From: an uncultured Clostridia bacterium
GTDB lineage: Bacteria > Bacillota > Clostridia > TANB77 > CAG-465
Direction: 5' to 3'
Assembly (NCBI GenBank): GCA_947627255.1
Contig: CANQVI010000011.1
Span: 1 to 36,538, forward strand
DNA: 36,538 bases
The position numbers and the translations under genes were made by a program. Positions within the stretch are counted from its first letter, which is position 1, and every line of letters begins with the position of its first letter. Below, piece by piece: positions 25,769 to 32,605 of this stretch. The notes beneath the pieces are model-generated. The model was not told the origin of the DNA and searched no databases. It saw only the letters and a list, made by a program, of their open reading frames with translations.

Positions 25769-26233
25769 TTATTGATAAATATTGTCATCAATTAATAATC
25801 TTTTAGAAATATTATTTGCTATTAAATCATATATATCATATTCTTTTATTATTTTTATAACTTCTTCTCTATTTGCTTCTTTCCATAGATATATACTAGC
25901 AATATCTGCTTCTACTTCATTATAATATACATCAGGTATATCTTTTTTTTCTTCTATTGTATCTTTTATAATTTTTAATATATTTCTTAATGCAATTACA
26001 TAGGCTCTATCTTCACTATAATGTGCATCAATACCAAATTTTTTCAATATATTATCATATCGTTTTAATAAATTTTCTTGCTTTTGAATTATATCTTTTA
26101 CAATAGCAATTTCTTTTTCTTGTTCATCTATGATTTCAGTGAGTTCTCTTTTTCTCATTTCAACATAATTATTATATGCAGGACTATCTGTAGTCTTAAT
26201 ATATGCATTTTCTTCTTTCTTTTTTAAAAACAT
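25769..26233 (-). CDS. hypothetical coiled-coil protein
   Basis: Not recognised. The 154-residue protein has a lysine-rich start, a long predicted coiled coil (about residues 26-62, ELTEIIDEQEKEIAIVKDII) and a helical C-terminal half with IASIYLWKE and a conserved-looking EYDIYDLIANNI. It has no membrane segment or signal peptide. AAGGAG overlaps the stop codon of the preceding reading frame, so its translation is coupled to that frame. It lies in the accessory-looking stretch between the MazG operon and dinD. Confidence 0.6.
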   Translation of the reverse strand: MFLKKKEENAYIKTTDSPAYNNYVEMRKRELTEIIDEQEKEIAIVKDIIQKQENLLKRYDNILKKFGIDAHYSEDRAYVIALRNILKIIKDTIEEKKDIPDVYYNEVEADIASIYLWKEANREEVIKIIKEYDIYDLIANNISKRLLIDDNIYQ

Positions 26234-26240
26234 AATACTC

Positions 26241-26459
26241 TTACTCCTTATATTTATTATTTAAAGCAATCTCATTAAATTGTAATTCTGCTTTTTTAAG
26301 TTTATCATTGTTGTAATTTAATTGTTCATTATATGCTAAAAGCATTTCTTTATTAGTATTATTTTTTTCTTCAAGAGTTTTAACCTCATTTTTTTCTTTA
26401 TTTAATAATTGAATTTTTTCATATGCTGGTTTTATTATATCATATCCTGCATATTTTTT
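26241..26459 (-). pseudogene. 5'-broken reading frame encoding a coiled coil
   Basis: On the minus strand an open frame begins right after a TGA (26462-26460) and runs 72 codons to TAA at 26243-26241. It reads KIQLLNKEKNEVKTLEE, then NEQLNYNNDKLKKAELQFN, a convincing coiled coil, but it has no start codon until Met at residue 38. A run of seven A lies at its 5' edge; in another frame a 41-codon ORF starting MVVVEKII crosses the run, so one frameshift could join them. It could also be a short 36-residue ORF from the internal Met. Its stop overlaps the ribosome binding site of the next gene. Confidence 0.4.
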
Positions 26460-26463
26460 TCAA
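26434..26463 (-). promoter_or_regulatory. promoter inside the broken frame, upstream of the coiled-coil gene
   Basis: On the minus strand TTGAAA (26463-26458), 18-bp spacer ending ATGA, TATAAT (26439-26434). It would drive the 26241 frame remnant and the gene at 25769. Confidence 0.5.
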
Positions 26464-26555
26464 TAAAATTTCTATGTTCGTAATATTGGTATACTACTAT
26501 TTTTTGTTTGAATATCAATATATGTTTAGTCAGTGATATTATTTTTTCTACTACC

Positions 26556-26583
26556 ACCATTTTGTCGGAGCCAACAAAATGGT
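26556..26583 (-). repeat. 10-bp perfect inverted repeat after dinD
   Basis: ACCATTTTGT/ACAAAATGGT with an 8-nt GC-rich loop (CGGAGCCA), 18 nt past the dinD stop. No T-run follows on the minus strand and only TTTT on the plus strand, so it is a poor intrinsic terminator. Its GC-rich loop stands out in this AT-rich region. Confidence 0.6.
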
Positions 26584-26601
26584 TTTAAATACTTTGCTAA
26601 G

Positions 26602-27435
26602 CTACTTTGAATTATCTTTTAGACCTTTTTGGTTTTCTTTTTCTAACTGTTTCAAACTTTTTTCAGGTGTAGGCATTTCTTCTGGCATAGTTCCTCCATT
26701 TTTAGCAATTACTTCTCTTATATTTTTACCAATATTGTAATGAGTTTTATTAGCTTCATTTTCAGTTTGTATGTTATCTTTTTTTAATTTTTGTTCTGTT
26801 TGAGAAATTCTAAATAAATTTGCAATAAGTTCATCACTTCCCATATTGTCTAGTATGTCTTCTCTATATCTTAATCCTTTTCTTTTAGCAATATCATCGG
26901 CTGTTTCTCCATTATATAAACCTTTATATCCGCTATTATGAAACTTATCAAAATTTTTTACCCCTGCATTTTTAGCTGCTTGATTAAGTGAATAATTTCC
27001 TTTTCTTGCCAAATCTCTTTGATAAAATCTTTTTTCATCTTCTGTCAATTCGCAATACTCTTTTTCAGTAAGTTCTTGTTTCCTTGTTTGAATAGCAAAA
27101 TACGTTTGAGCTAGTGCTATTACTTTTTTTCTACTATCACCATTTTGTGCTATTAAATAACAAGCATAACGATTTAGCATATAATCTTCAATAAGTTCCT
27201 CTTTTCCTTTTCCTGATATTATTGGCTTACTAACATCAGTAAAGCAATAATTTGTTGATATTTCGCTATTCTTACATGATATCATTGCCTTTTCAATAAT
27301 CTTTTTAAAATTTTGCCATTTAGAATACCCCAAAACTTTTTGTAATTCTCTTGCATACCAAAACTCAGTGCCATCTCCATCTACATGTTTTATACCTTCA
27401 AAGGTATCATTAGTATAATTTTCTAATTCATTCAT
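26602..27435 (-). CDS. dinD: DNA damage-inducible protein D (DinD)
   Basis: DinD is an SOS-induced protein; E. coli DinD binds RecA filaments and inhibits strand exchange. The N-terminal part is a BRO-N/antirepressor-like domain (FWYARELQKVLGYSKWQNF), followed by the DinD-specific segments YMLNRYACYLIAQNGD, YFAIQTRKQEL, FYQRDLARKGNYSLNQAAKNAG and HYNIGKNIREVI. 277 residues, close to E. coli DinD (274). AGGGAG precedes the ATG. A LexA box lies between the -35 and -10 of its promoter. Patchy distribution and location beside ssrA suggest horizontal acquisition. Confidence 0.9.
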   Translation of the reverse strand: MNELENYTNDTFEGIKHVDGDGTEFWYARELQKVLGYSKWQNFKKIIEKAMISCKNSEISTNYCFTDVSKPIISGKGKEELIEDYMLNRYACYLIAQNGDSRKKVIALAQTYFAIQTRKQELTEKEYCELTEDEKRFYQRDLARKGNYSLNQAAKNAGVKNFDKFHNSGYKGLYNGETADDIAKRKGLRYREDILDNMGSDELIANLFRISQTEQKLKKDNIQTENEANKTHYNIGKNIREVIAKNGGTMPEEMPTPEKSLKQLEKENQKGLKDNSK

Positions 27436-27462
27436 TTAACATCTCTCCCTTCTTCCATAAAA

Positions 27463-27491
27463 ATTATATAGTAGAACATTTGTTCTGTAAA
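27463..27491 (-). promoter_or_regulatory. dinD promoter with embedded LexA (SOS) box
   Basis: On the minus strand TTTACA (27491-27486), 17-bp spacer, TATAAT (27468-27463). The spacer begins with GAACAAATGTTC (27485-27474), a full match to the Firmicutes LexA/DinR consensus GAAC-N4-GTTC. LexA bound there would block RNA polymerase. Confidence 0.85.
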
Positions 27492-27570
27492 TACTAAAAT
27501 TTATTTTTTTTATACTTTTCATCGCATTTTTCGACAATTATTTTTTAAATAATTGAAGTTTACTAATAAC

Positions 27571-27596
27571 AAAAAAATAGACGGGATTAACCGTCT
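27571..27596 (-). terminator. intrinsic terminator of ssrA
   Basis: Stem AGACGG/CCGTCT with a 6-nt loop, then A and seven T on the minus strand, 5 nt after the tmRNA CCA end. Confidence 0.85.
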
Positions 27597-27600
27597 TATA

Positions 27601-27953
27601 TGGTGGAGATGGTGAGAGTCGAACTCACGTCCGAAAATTCATCTATACTAATTTCTCCGAGTGCAGTAAATGTTAAATTAATATTATCCTACTACAACAT
27701 TTACAAAAAAATAAGATAATATGATTGTAAATTACCCTCTTTCCTACAATCGTTAAAAAGATTTGTTAGCTAGATATTATGAAGTCTTTATACATTTTCT
27801 AGCAAAACATATAAAAACCGGCGCTATAAATTAAGCAGCCATTGCAAATTGTCTATCTGCGTTTAATTTTAATTTCTCGTTTTTATAGTGGCCAACGAGA
27901 ATCCACTACTCGCTTATAGTATTTCAAAATATCCGTCGAAACCTTACATCCCC
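27601..27953 (-). ncRNA. ssrA: transfer-messenger RNA (tmRNA)
   Basis: tmRNA rescues stalled ribosomes and tags the nascent peptide. The 5' end GGGGATGTAAGGTTTCGACG and the 3' end with GAGTTCGACTCTC...CATCTCCACCA (minus strand) form the tRNA-Ala-like domain with an encoded CCA. The tag frame ends ...NADRQFAMAA with TAA at 27833-27831. The resume codon is not certain; the frame is open upstream through Lys-Leu-Asn. The ending AMAA differs from the common ALAA by one residue. 353 nt is a normal length. Confidence 0.96.
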
Positions 27954-27961
27954 ATATGTAT

Positions 27962-27971
27962 ATTATACCAT
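27962..27971 (-). promoter_or_regulatory. ssrA promoter (extended -10)
   Basis: On the minus strand TATGGTATAAT, with TATAAT at 27967-27962, places transcription start within a few bases of the mature tmRNA 5' end. Confidence 0.65.
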
Positions 27972-27997
27972 ATATATGTGTAAATAGAAAGTTTTAG

Positions 27998-28026
27998 TTG
28001 ACAAATACTTAGAATTATTATATAAT
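27998..28026 (+). promoter_or_regulatory. perfect sigma-A consensus promoter
   Basis: TTGACA (27998-28003), 17-bp spacer, TATAAT (28021-28026): full consensus in both boxes with optimal spacing. It is divergent from the ssrA promoter and drives the hypothetical gene at 28086. Confidence 0.85.
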
Positions 28027-28085
28027 ATTATCAGTTTTATGTATACTACTGAATCTAAAGATTAATATTATTAGGAGGTGTTTCT

Positions 28086-28493
28086 ATGAAGAATAGAAAA
28101 TTAAAAAAAGTGAGAAATTTAAATATCACACTAAGGAACTTTTTATCTTACATGTTGGATAATGTAGATAATTTCTCAAATGAGTTGTCTAAGGAATATT
28201 CTGAATCAGAAAGAAGGGATTTTGTATATAACTGCACAGTTAATACTATATCTGAATTCTTAAATAACGGAAAAACATATATAATACCTAAAATTGCAAC
28301 TGTTAGAATTCAACAATTATTCCAAGAAAACTTCAAACTAAGACAATTTTACACACCAGAGCAAATACTTTATGTTTCAAAATTAACTAAAAATATTATA
28401 ATGATGTTTGAAAGTTTAAGACTACCTCTTGACAATAAAGATAAAAATGATGTTATGGCTCAAACCAATAAATTAATTGCAAGTACTATTTAG
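28086..28493 (+). CDS. hypothetical protein, 135 residues, strongly promoted
   Basis: Not recognised. The protein has a very basic N-terminus (MKNRKLKKVRNLN), is mostly helical by composition and has no membrane segment or signal peptide. A patch ERRDFVYNCTVNTISEFLNNGKTYIIP in the middle and FYTPEQILYVSKLTKNIIMMF in the second half look like structured helices. AGGAGGTG lies 6 nt before the ATG, behind a consensus promoter with a roughly 50-nt leader, so expression should be high. The basic start would suit nucleic-acid or ribosome association, but that is only inference. Own terminator. Confidence 0.72.
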   Translation: MKNRKLKKVRNLNITLRNFLSYMLDNVDNFSNELSKEYSESERRDFVYNCTVNTISEFLNNGKTYIIPKIATVRIQQLFQENFKLRQFYTPEQILYVSKLTKNIIMMFESLRLPLDNKDKNDVMAQTNKLIASTI

Positions 28494-28511
28494 TACTTGT
28501 TTTTCTTTTTT
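28480..28511 (+). terminator. intrinsic terminator of the 135-residue gene
   Basis: Stem CAAGTACT/AGTACTTG with a 4-nt loop, then a run of T (TTTTTCTTTTTT). The stop codon lies in the hairpin. Confidence 0.85.
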
Positions 28512-28525
28512 ATGTATTATATAAT
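28497..28525 (+). promoter_or_regulatory. promoter of the 176-residue hypothetical gene
   Basis: TTGTTT (28497-28502), 17-bp spacer, TATAAT (28520-28525). The -35 box overlaps the upstream terminator. Confidence 0.55.
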
Positions 28526-28579
28526 TTAGTAAAATTTATATTAACTTAAAAATTAATATATTTTAAGGAGGGATGATAT

Positions 28580-29110
28580 ATGAATATAAGTCAAAAGTTT
28601 AAAAAAGAAGTGCTATTTGAAGCACTTAAAATGACTATTGCAACTATATCAATTTTAATTGAAGAAGGTTGTAAAGATAATGCAAGACTTGCTGTATATA
28701 CTAACTACTACTGCTCTATCGCATTAAAATCTTTTTATACTTTCAATAATGAAGACAAAAATTATTCTAAAAAAGACATTGCAATAAAAAAATATCACCA
28801 AATATATATGGACAATTTTGCTAAAGCAACACAAGATTCTTCAGACCTTAATTTATACTTTAAGTTTAATGATGAATATATGAATTTGTCATCTGATGAA
28901 AAATTAATCATTGTATCATTTTTAACTTTATCTAGCTTCTATTCTACTAAAAGTATAAACAAAGTTAAAAATATTTTAAGGACATATATTTTTAAATTAA
29001 AAAATTGTATTAAAAATTCAGGAAAATATTACTCATCATTCGATATTAGCAAATATGACCTTTTTCAAGTAAAATGTATATTATTTAATTTCTTAATAGA
29101 AAATAGCTAA
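28580..29110 (+). CDS. hypothetical protein, 176 residues
   Basis: Not recognised. The protein is helical and soluble by composition, with VLFEALKMTIATISILIEEGCKDNARLAVYTNYYC near the start, a polar middle, and ELKIIV-like LSSDEKLIIVSFLTLSSFY in the second half. The pattern of helices with small and hydrophobic residues spaced regularly could be a TPR-like or four-helix fold, but no motif proves it. AAGGAGGG lies 8 nt before the ATG. Faces rplL and has its own promoter and terminator. No similarity to the neighbouring 135-residue protein is evident by eye. Confidence 0.68.
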   Translation: MNISQKFKKEVLFEALKMTIATISILIEEGCKDNARLAVYTNYYCSIALKSFYTFNNEDKNYSKKDIAIKKYHQIYMDNFAKATQDSSDLNLYFKFNDEYMNLSSDEKLIIVSFLTLSSFYSTKSINKVKNILRTYIFKLKNCIKNSGKYYSSFDISKYDLFQVKCILFNFLIENS

Positions 29111-29135
29111 AAACGGCTTTTTTGCCGTTTTTTTC
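29109..29135 (+). terminator. intrinsic terminator of the 176-residue gene
   Basis: Stem AAAACGGC/GCCGTTTT with a TTTTTT loop, then further T. It touches the stop codon. Confidence 0.87.
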
Positions 29136-29139
29136 ATAT

Positions 29140-29167
29140 AAAAAAAGAGATTAGCTAACTAATCTCT
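29140..29167 (-). terminator. intrinsic terminator of the rpmG-rplL operon
   Basis: Stem AGAGATTAG/CTAATCTCT with a 4-nt loop, followed on the minus strand by a T-run. It lies 18 nt after the rplL stop and ends the operon before any rpoB. Confidence 0.87.
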
Positions 29168-29184
29168 TTTAATCTAATTAAATA

Positions 29185-29553
29185 TTATTGCATTTCAGCA
29201 ACTGCACCAGCAGCTTTTAAAGCTTCAACTAATTTTTCAGCTTCTTCTTTTGGCATGTTTTCTTTAACTGTCTTTGGAGCTGCGTCAACTAAATCTTTAG
29301 CTTCTTTTAATCCTAATCCTGTAGCTTCTCTAACTGCTTTAATAACAGCAATTTTAGTTGCTCCAGCATCTTTTAATACAACGTTAAATTCAGTTTTTTC
29401 ATCAGCAGCTGCACCACCAGCAACTGGACCAGCAGCAACAACAGCAGCTGCAGCACTTACTCCAAATTTTTCTTCGATAGCTTTAACTAAATCAGCTAAT
29501 TCGATAACTGTTAATTTTTCAATTTCTTCTACTAATTTTTCTATTTTTTCCAT
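29185..29553 (-). CDS. rplL: 50S ribosomal protein L7/L12
   Basis: The stalk protein that recruits translation GTPases. An N-terminal dimerisation helix, an Ala/Gly-rich hinge (about residues 34-52, [15 protein letters not shown]) and the C-terminal factor-binding domain with [20 protein letters not shown] are all present. 122 residues, normal. GGGAGG lies before the ATG. Last gene of the operon. Confidence 0.98.
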   Translation of the reverse strand: MEKIEKLVEEIEKLTVIELADLVKAIEEKFGVSAAAAVVAAGPVAGGAAADEKTEFNVVLKDAGATKIAVIKAVREATGLGLKEAKDLVDAAPKTVKENMPKEEAEKLVEALKAAGAVAEMQ

Positions 29554-29607
29554 TTTAAATTCCTCCCTAAATATATTTAAATTTATTTTTTTTAATAGAA
29601 TTGTTAA

Positions 29608-30108
29608 TTAAGCATTTTCTGCTTGTTTTTCTCTTGCTTGATCAAGAACAACTGCAAGGTTACGAATGTTTCCAAGTAATGCAGATGCAAGCATAGAGTA
29701 TAATGTTTCTTTTGATGGTAAAGATGCAAGTTTTTTAACTTCTTTAACATCAATTAGTTTTCCATCCATTACACCATTTTTAATTGTATAAAATTCATGG
29801 TCTTTAGCATAATCGCATACTACTTTAGCAGGTGCAACATAATCGTCATAACCAATAACAACTGCTGTTGGTCCTTCTAAAGTTTCTAATCCTTCAATTC
29901 CAGCAGCTTTTGCAGCATATAGAATTGTTGAATTTTTTACTACGCAGTATTCATTACCATCAGCTCTAACTTGAGCACGTAGTTTTGTATCATCATCAAC
30001 TGTAATACCTCTGTATTCAGTTAAAATGATCATTTTAGCTTTTTTAAATTTTTCAGAAAGTTCTTCTACTTTTGCTTTCTTTTGGTTTAATACTTTCTCA
30101 CTTGGCAC
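29608..30108 (-). CDS. rplJ: 50S ribosomal protein L10
   Basis: L10 anchors the L7/L12 stalk. The N-terminal rRNA-binding region contains KFKKAKMIILTEYRGI, followed by YCVVKNSTILYAA and LEGPTAVVIG; the helical C-terminus binds L7/L12. The start is GTG, 10 nt after AAGGAGGTG. 166 residues. The upstream leader carries the L10-binding structure and an attenuator hairpin, so synthesis of L10 and L7/L12 is likely autoregulated. Confidence 0.97.
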   Translation of the reverse strand: MPSEKVLNQKKAKVEELSEKFKKAKMIILTEYRGITVDDDTKLRAQVRADGNEYCVVKNSTILYAAKAAGIEGLETLEGPTAVVIGYDDYVAPAKVVCDYAKDHEFYTIKNGVMDGKLIDVKEVKKLASLPSKETLYSMLASALLGNIRNLAVVLDQAREKQAENA

Positions 30109-30130
30109 TTTTTTGACACCTCCTTAAATT

Positions 30131-30235
30131 CAAAAAAAGTTTTTGCCAGACACTTACGAGATTTTTAAGTGTCTAACAAAAACTTAAGTTCCGTTATCCT
30201 ATTTAAAAACCTCGGTAAGATTTATGGAATTTATC
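30131..30235 (-). promoter_or_regulatory. L10 leader with attenuator hairpin
   Basis: Between rplA and rplJ the minus-strand transcript carries CTTACCGAGGTTTTT, resembling the Firmicutes L10-binding leader, then a long hairpin. The arms (30184-30165 and 30156-30137) pair over about 20 bp, including AGACACTTA/TAAGTGTCT and GTTTTTG/CAAAAAC with two wobble pairs, and are followed by seven T. The layout fits control of L10-L7/L12 output relative to upstream genes by L10 binding. Confidence 0.75.
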
Positions 30236-30238
30236 CAC

Positions 30239-30919
30239 TTACTGTCTTGGGTTAATTTTAATACCTACGCCCATTGTTGTTGATATAGCAATAGATTTTA
30301 AATATGTTCCTTTTGCTGCGGCAGGTTTTGCCTTAACAATAGCGTTTAATAAAGCATCATAGTTTTGAAGTAATTTTTCAGCTCCAAAAGATACTTTACC
30401 AATTGGGCAGTGAATTATATTAGTTTTATCTAATCTATATTCGATTTTACCAGCTTTAATTTCAGATACTGCTTTAGTAACATCCATAGTTACAGTACCA
30501 GATTTTGGATTTGGCATTAATCCTTTTGGTCCTAATAGCTTAGCTATTCTTCCTAAAGAAGCCATCATATCTGGAGTAGCAACTACTACATCATAATCAA
30601 ACCAGTTTTCTCTTTGGATTTTTTGAATCATATCATCATCTCCAACGAAATCTGCACCAGCTTCTCTAGCAGCGTCAGCTTTATCGCCTTTAGCAAGAAC
30701 TAAAACTTTTTTAGATTTACCAGTACCATTTGGAAGTACGATAACACCTCTAACTTGTTGATCAGCTTGTTTAGAGTCAACACCAAGTTTTACATGCATT
30801 TCTACTGTTTCATCGAATTTAGCTTTAGGCATTTTTAAAGCAAGATTCATAGCTTCTTTTGCATCGTATAATTTTCCTGCTTCAACTAACTTGTTAGCTT
30901 CGTCCATTCTTTTACTCAT
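30239..30919 (-). CDS. rplA: 50S ribosomal protein L1
   Basis: L1 of the ribosome exit-site stalk. The N-terminal helix carrying [20 protein letters not shown], the [18 protein letters not shown] segment, and the signature [19 protein letters not shown] are intact, ending with a [10 protein letters not shown] block. 226 residues, near the usual 230. Between rplK and rplJ in the standard order. Confidence 0.98.
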   Translation of the reverse strand: MSKRMDEANKLVEAGKLYDAKEAMNLALKMPKAKFDETVEMHVKLGVDSKQADQQVRGVIVLPNGTGKSKKVLVLAKGDKADAAREAGADFVGDDDMIQKIQRENWFDYDVVVATPDMMASLGRIAKLLGPKGLMPNPKSGTVTMDVTKAVSEIKAGKIEYRLDKTNIIHCPIGKVSFGAEKLLQNYDALLNAIVKAKPAAAKGTYLKSIAISTTMGVGIKINPRQ

Positions 30920-30967
30920 TCTTTTTCCCTCCTTTGGTTTTAGCGAACATTAAATGTTCTCCCACAA

Positions 30968-31396
30968 TTAATCTTCAACAACGATCCCCATTGATCTAGC
31001 TGTACCTTTAACCATAGATACTGCAGAATCTAGTGATGATGCGTTAAGATCTTTCATTTTTATTTTTGCAATTTCTTCTGCTTGAGCTCTTTTAATAGTA
31101 GCAACTTTATCTTTATGAGGTTTTGCTGAACCTTTTTGAATTTTAGCTGCTTGTTTTAATAAAACTGCTGCAGGTGGAGTTTTTAAAACATATTCAAATG
31201 TTTTATCTGCATAAACTGTTAAAATTACTGGGAATATCATTCCAGCATCTTTTGCAGTCTTTTCATTGAAATCCTTACAAAATTGCATTATATTTATTCC
31301 AGTTGGTCCTAATGCTGGTCCTACTGGTGGTGCTGGATTAGCTTTACCAGCTTCAATTTGTAGTTTTACAACATGTGTTACTTTCTTTTCTGCCAT
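30968..31396 (-). CDS. rplK: 50S ribosomal protein L11
   Basis: L11 sits at the GTPase-associated centre. [16 protein letters not shown], the [18 protein letters not shown] signature and the C-terminal rRNA-binding block with a KGTARSMGI ending are present. In-frame starts at 31417 and 31399 exist, but the former overlaps the AAGGGGGTGA ribosome binding site; the ATG at 31396 has the best spacing and matches the family N-terminus MAEKK, giving 142 residues (141-142 is typical). Confidence 0.97.
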   Translation of the reverse strand: MAEKKVTHVVKLQIEAGKANPAPPVGPALGPTGINIMQFCKDFNEKTAKDAGMIFPVILTVYADKTFEYVLKTPPAAVLLKQAAKIQKGSAKPHKDKVATIKRAQAEEIAKIKMKDLNASSLDSAVSMVKGTARSMGIVVED

Positions 31397-31459
31397 CATT
31401 TTCACCCCCTTAAGCATAGGTTATATATAAATATATTGTATAAATATACTTAAAACAAA

Positions 31460-32002
31460 TTATATTTTTTGAATTTGGTGAAATTCCAAATCAACTGTTG
31501 TTTCTCTTCCAAACATAGAAACTTTAACTTTAACTCTCTTTTTATCTTTAAATATTTCTTCGATAACAGCTGGATAATTGTAGAAAGGTTCTGTTGTTAT
31601 TCTAACGCTGTCTCCAACTTCGAAATCTAAGTTAATTATATCTTCTATGCCAAGAGATTGCATATCTTTTTCTGTAAGTGGTAGTGGTTTATCTCCTACA
31701 CCTACAAAGTTGAAAACACCCTTTATGTTTTTTACAACATACCATGTTTCATCAGTCATTATCATTTTTACAAGAACATATCCTGGAAAAACTTTTTTGA
31801 TAGAAGACTTTTGTTTTCCATCCTTTATTTCAATTTCTTCTTCCATTGGAATTATTATTTCTTGTATCTTATCTTGTATGCCTTTATTTTCAACAATTTT
31901 TTCTAGAGTTGCTTTTACTTTATTCTCATATCCAGAATAAGTGTATACAACATACCAACGTGCTGATGAATCAGTAGCTAAATCATTCTCCACAACATTC
32001 AA
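31460..32002 (-). CDS. nusG: transcription termination/antitermination factor NusG
   Basis: NusG binds RNA polymerase and couples transcription to translation. The N-terminal NGN domain has RWYVVYTYSGYENKV, FPGYVLVKM and WYVVKNIKGVFNFVG; the C-terminal KOW domain begins about residue 128 (VGDSVRITTEPF) and holds KDKKRVKVKVSMFGR. 180 residues, with a short extra N-terminus (about 14 residues) before the NGN domain. GAAGGAG lies before the ATG. Confidence 0.97.
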   Translation of the reverse strand: MNVVENDLATDSSARWYVVYTYSGYENKVKATLEKIVENKGIQDKIQEIIIPMEEEIEIKDGKQKSSIKKVFPGYVLVKMIMTDETWYVVKNIKGVFNFVGVGDKPLPLTEKDMQSLGIEDIINLDFEVGDSVRITTEPFYNYPAVIEEIFKDKKRVKVKVSMFGRETTVDLEFHQIQKI

Positions 32003-32047
32003 CTCCTTCTCTTAAAATTATCTTTATAAATAAAAGAACTTATATTA

Positions 32048-32245
32048 CTAGCCTATTTTTGTTTGTATGAAATTCCAGATATTTGTATCTGCAAATTCAA
32101 GTATCATATCAAAGCCTAATATTATAACTGAAAATACAACTACTAATAATACTACCATAGCTGTATTCTTAAATAATTGTTCTTTTGTTGGCCATACTAC
32201 TTTTTTTAATTCGCTTTTTACACCTTTAATAAATCCCTTTGCCAT
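32048..32245 (-). CDS. secE: preprotein translocase subunit SecE
   Basis: SecE clamps SecY in the translocon. The 65-residue protein has the basic amphipathic block KSELKKVVWPTKEQL before one transmembrane helix (about residues 29-50), the single-spanning Firmicutes form. A GTG directly upstream is in frame, but the ATG at 32245 is better spaced from GAGGAG. Between rpmG and nusG as usual. Confidence 0.96.
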   Translation of the reverse strand: MAKGFIKGVKSELKKVVWPTKEQLFKNTAMVVLLVVVFSVIILGFDMILEFADTNIWNFIQTKIG

Positions 32246-32267
32246 CACAATTCACTCCTCAATAAAA

Positions 32268-32417
32268 CTATTTTGTTTCTTTGTGTACTGTATGTTTTCC
32301 ACAGAATTTACAGAATTTTCTTTCTTCAATTCTGTCAGGATTATTTCTTTTATTTTTCTGTGTTTCATAATTTCTTTGTTTGCATTCTGTACACGCCATT
32401 GTTATATTTTCTCTCAT
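32268..32417 (-). CDS. rpmG: 50S ribosomal protein L33 (zinc-binding form)
   Basis: This small gene encodes 49 residues with [18 protein letters not shown], then [18 protein letters not shown]. The two CxxC pairs mark the zinc-binding (C+) form of L33, which in bacteria with both forms is the zinc-replete version. GGAGGTG lies 10 nt before the ATG. It is 22 nt upstream of secE, the typical Firmicutes arrangement rpmG-secE-nusG. Confidence 0.95.
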   Translation of the reverse strand: MRENITMACTECKQRNYETQKNKRNNPDRIEERKFCKFCGKHTVHKETK

Positions 32418-32461
32418 TTATAAATACACCTCCACGCAATCTAACTCATGTATGCTTAGCT

Positions 32462-32490
32462 ATTTTATCATAATATAAAGTCAAAGTCAA
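32462..32490 (-). promoter_or_regulatory. promoter of the rpmG-secE-nusG-rplKAJL operon
   Basis: On the minus strand TTGACT (32490-32485), 17-bp spacer ending ATGA, TAAAAT (32467-32462). Leader to rpmG is about 37 nt. Confidence 0.75.
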
Positions 32491-32572
32491 TAAAAAAAAC
32501 TATTTTTGTAAAAAAAGATTACTATTTTAGCTTAAAATTCGACACTAAGTCTACATATATAATTATTTCAAA

Positions 32573-32605
32573 CATAAAAAGATAAATAATTTCTTATTTA
32601 TCTTT
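32573..32605 (-). terminator. intrinsic terminator of the small multidrug-export gene
   Basis: A perfect 12-bp AT-rich stem AAAGATAAATAA/TTATTTATCTTT with a TTTC loop begins at the stop codon. The minus-strand 3' flank is T-rich. Confidence 0.72.

Noticed and set aside
26436-26462. Reading the in-frame TGA as tryptophan (alternative genetic code)
   Set aside because: TGA is used as a normal stop (for example for the MazG-like gene in an ATGA overlap), and Trp is encoded by TGG throughout.
29255-29611. 118-residue plus-strand ORF opposite rplL
   Set aside because: It is the low-complexity shadow of the Ala-rich rplL gene; it has no ribosome binding site, and rplL is certain.
31647-31940. 97-residue plus-strand ORF opposite nusG
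   Set aside because: Antisense shadow of a certain gene without any start signals.
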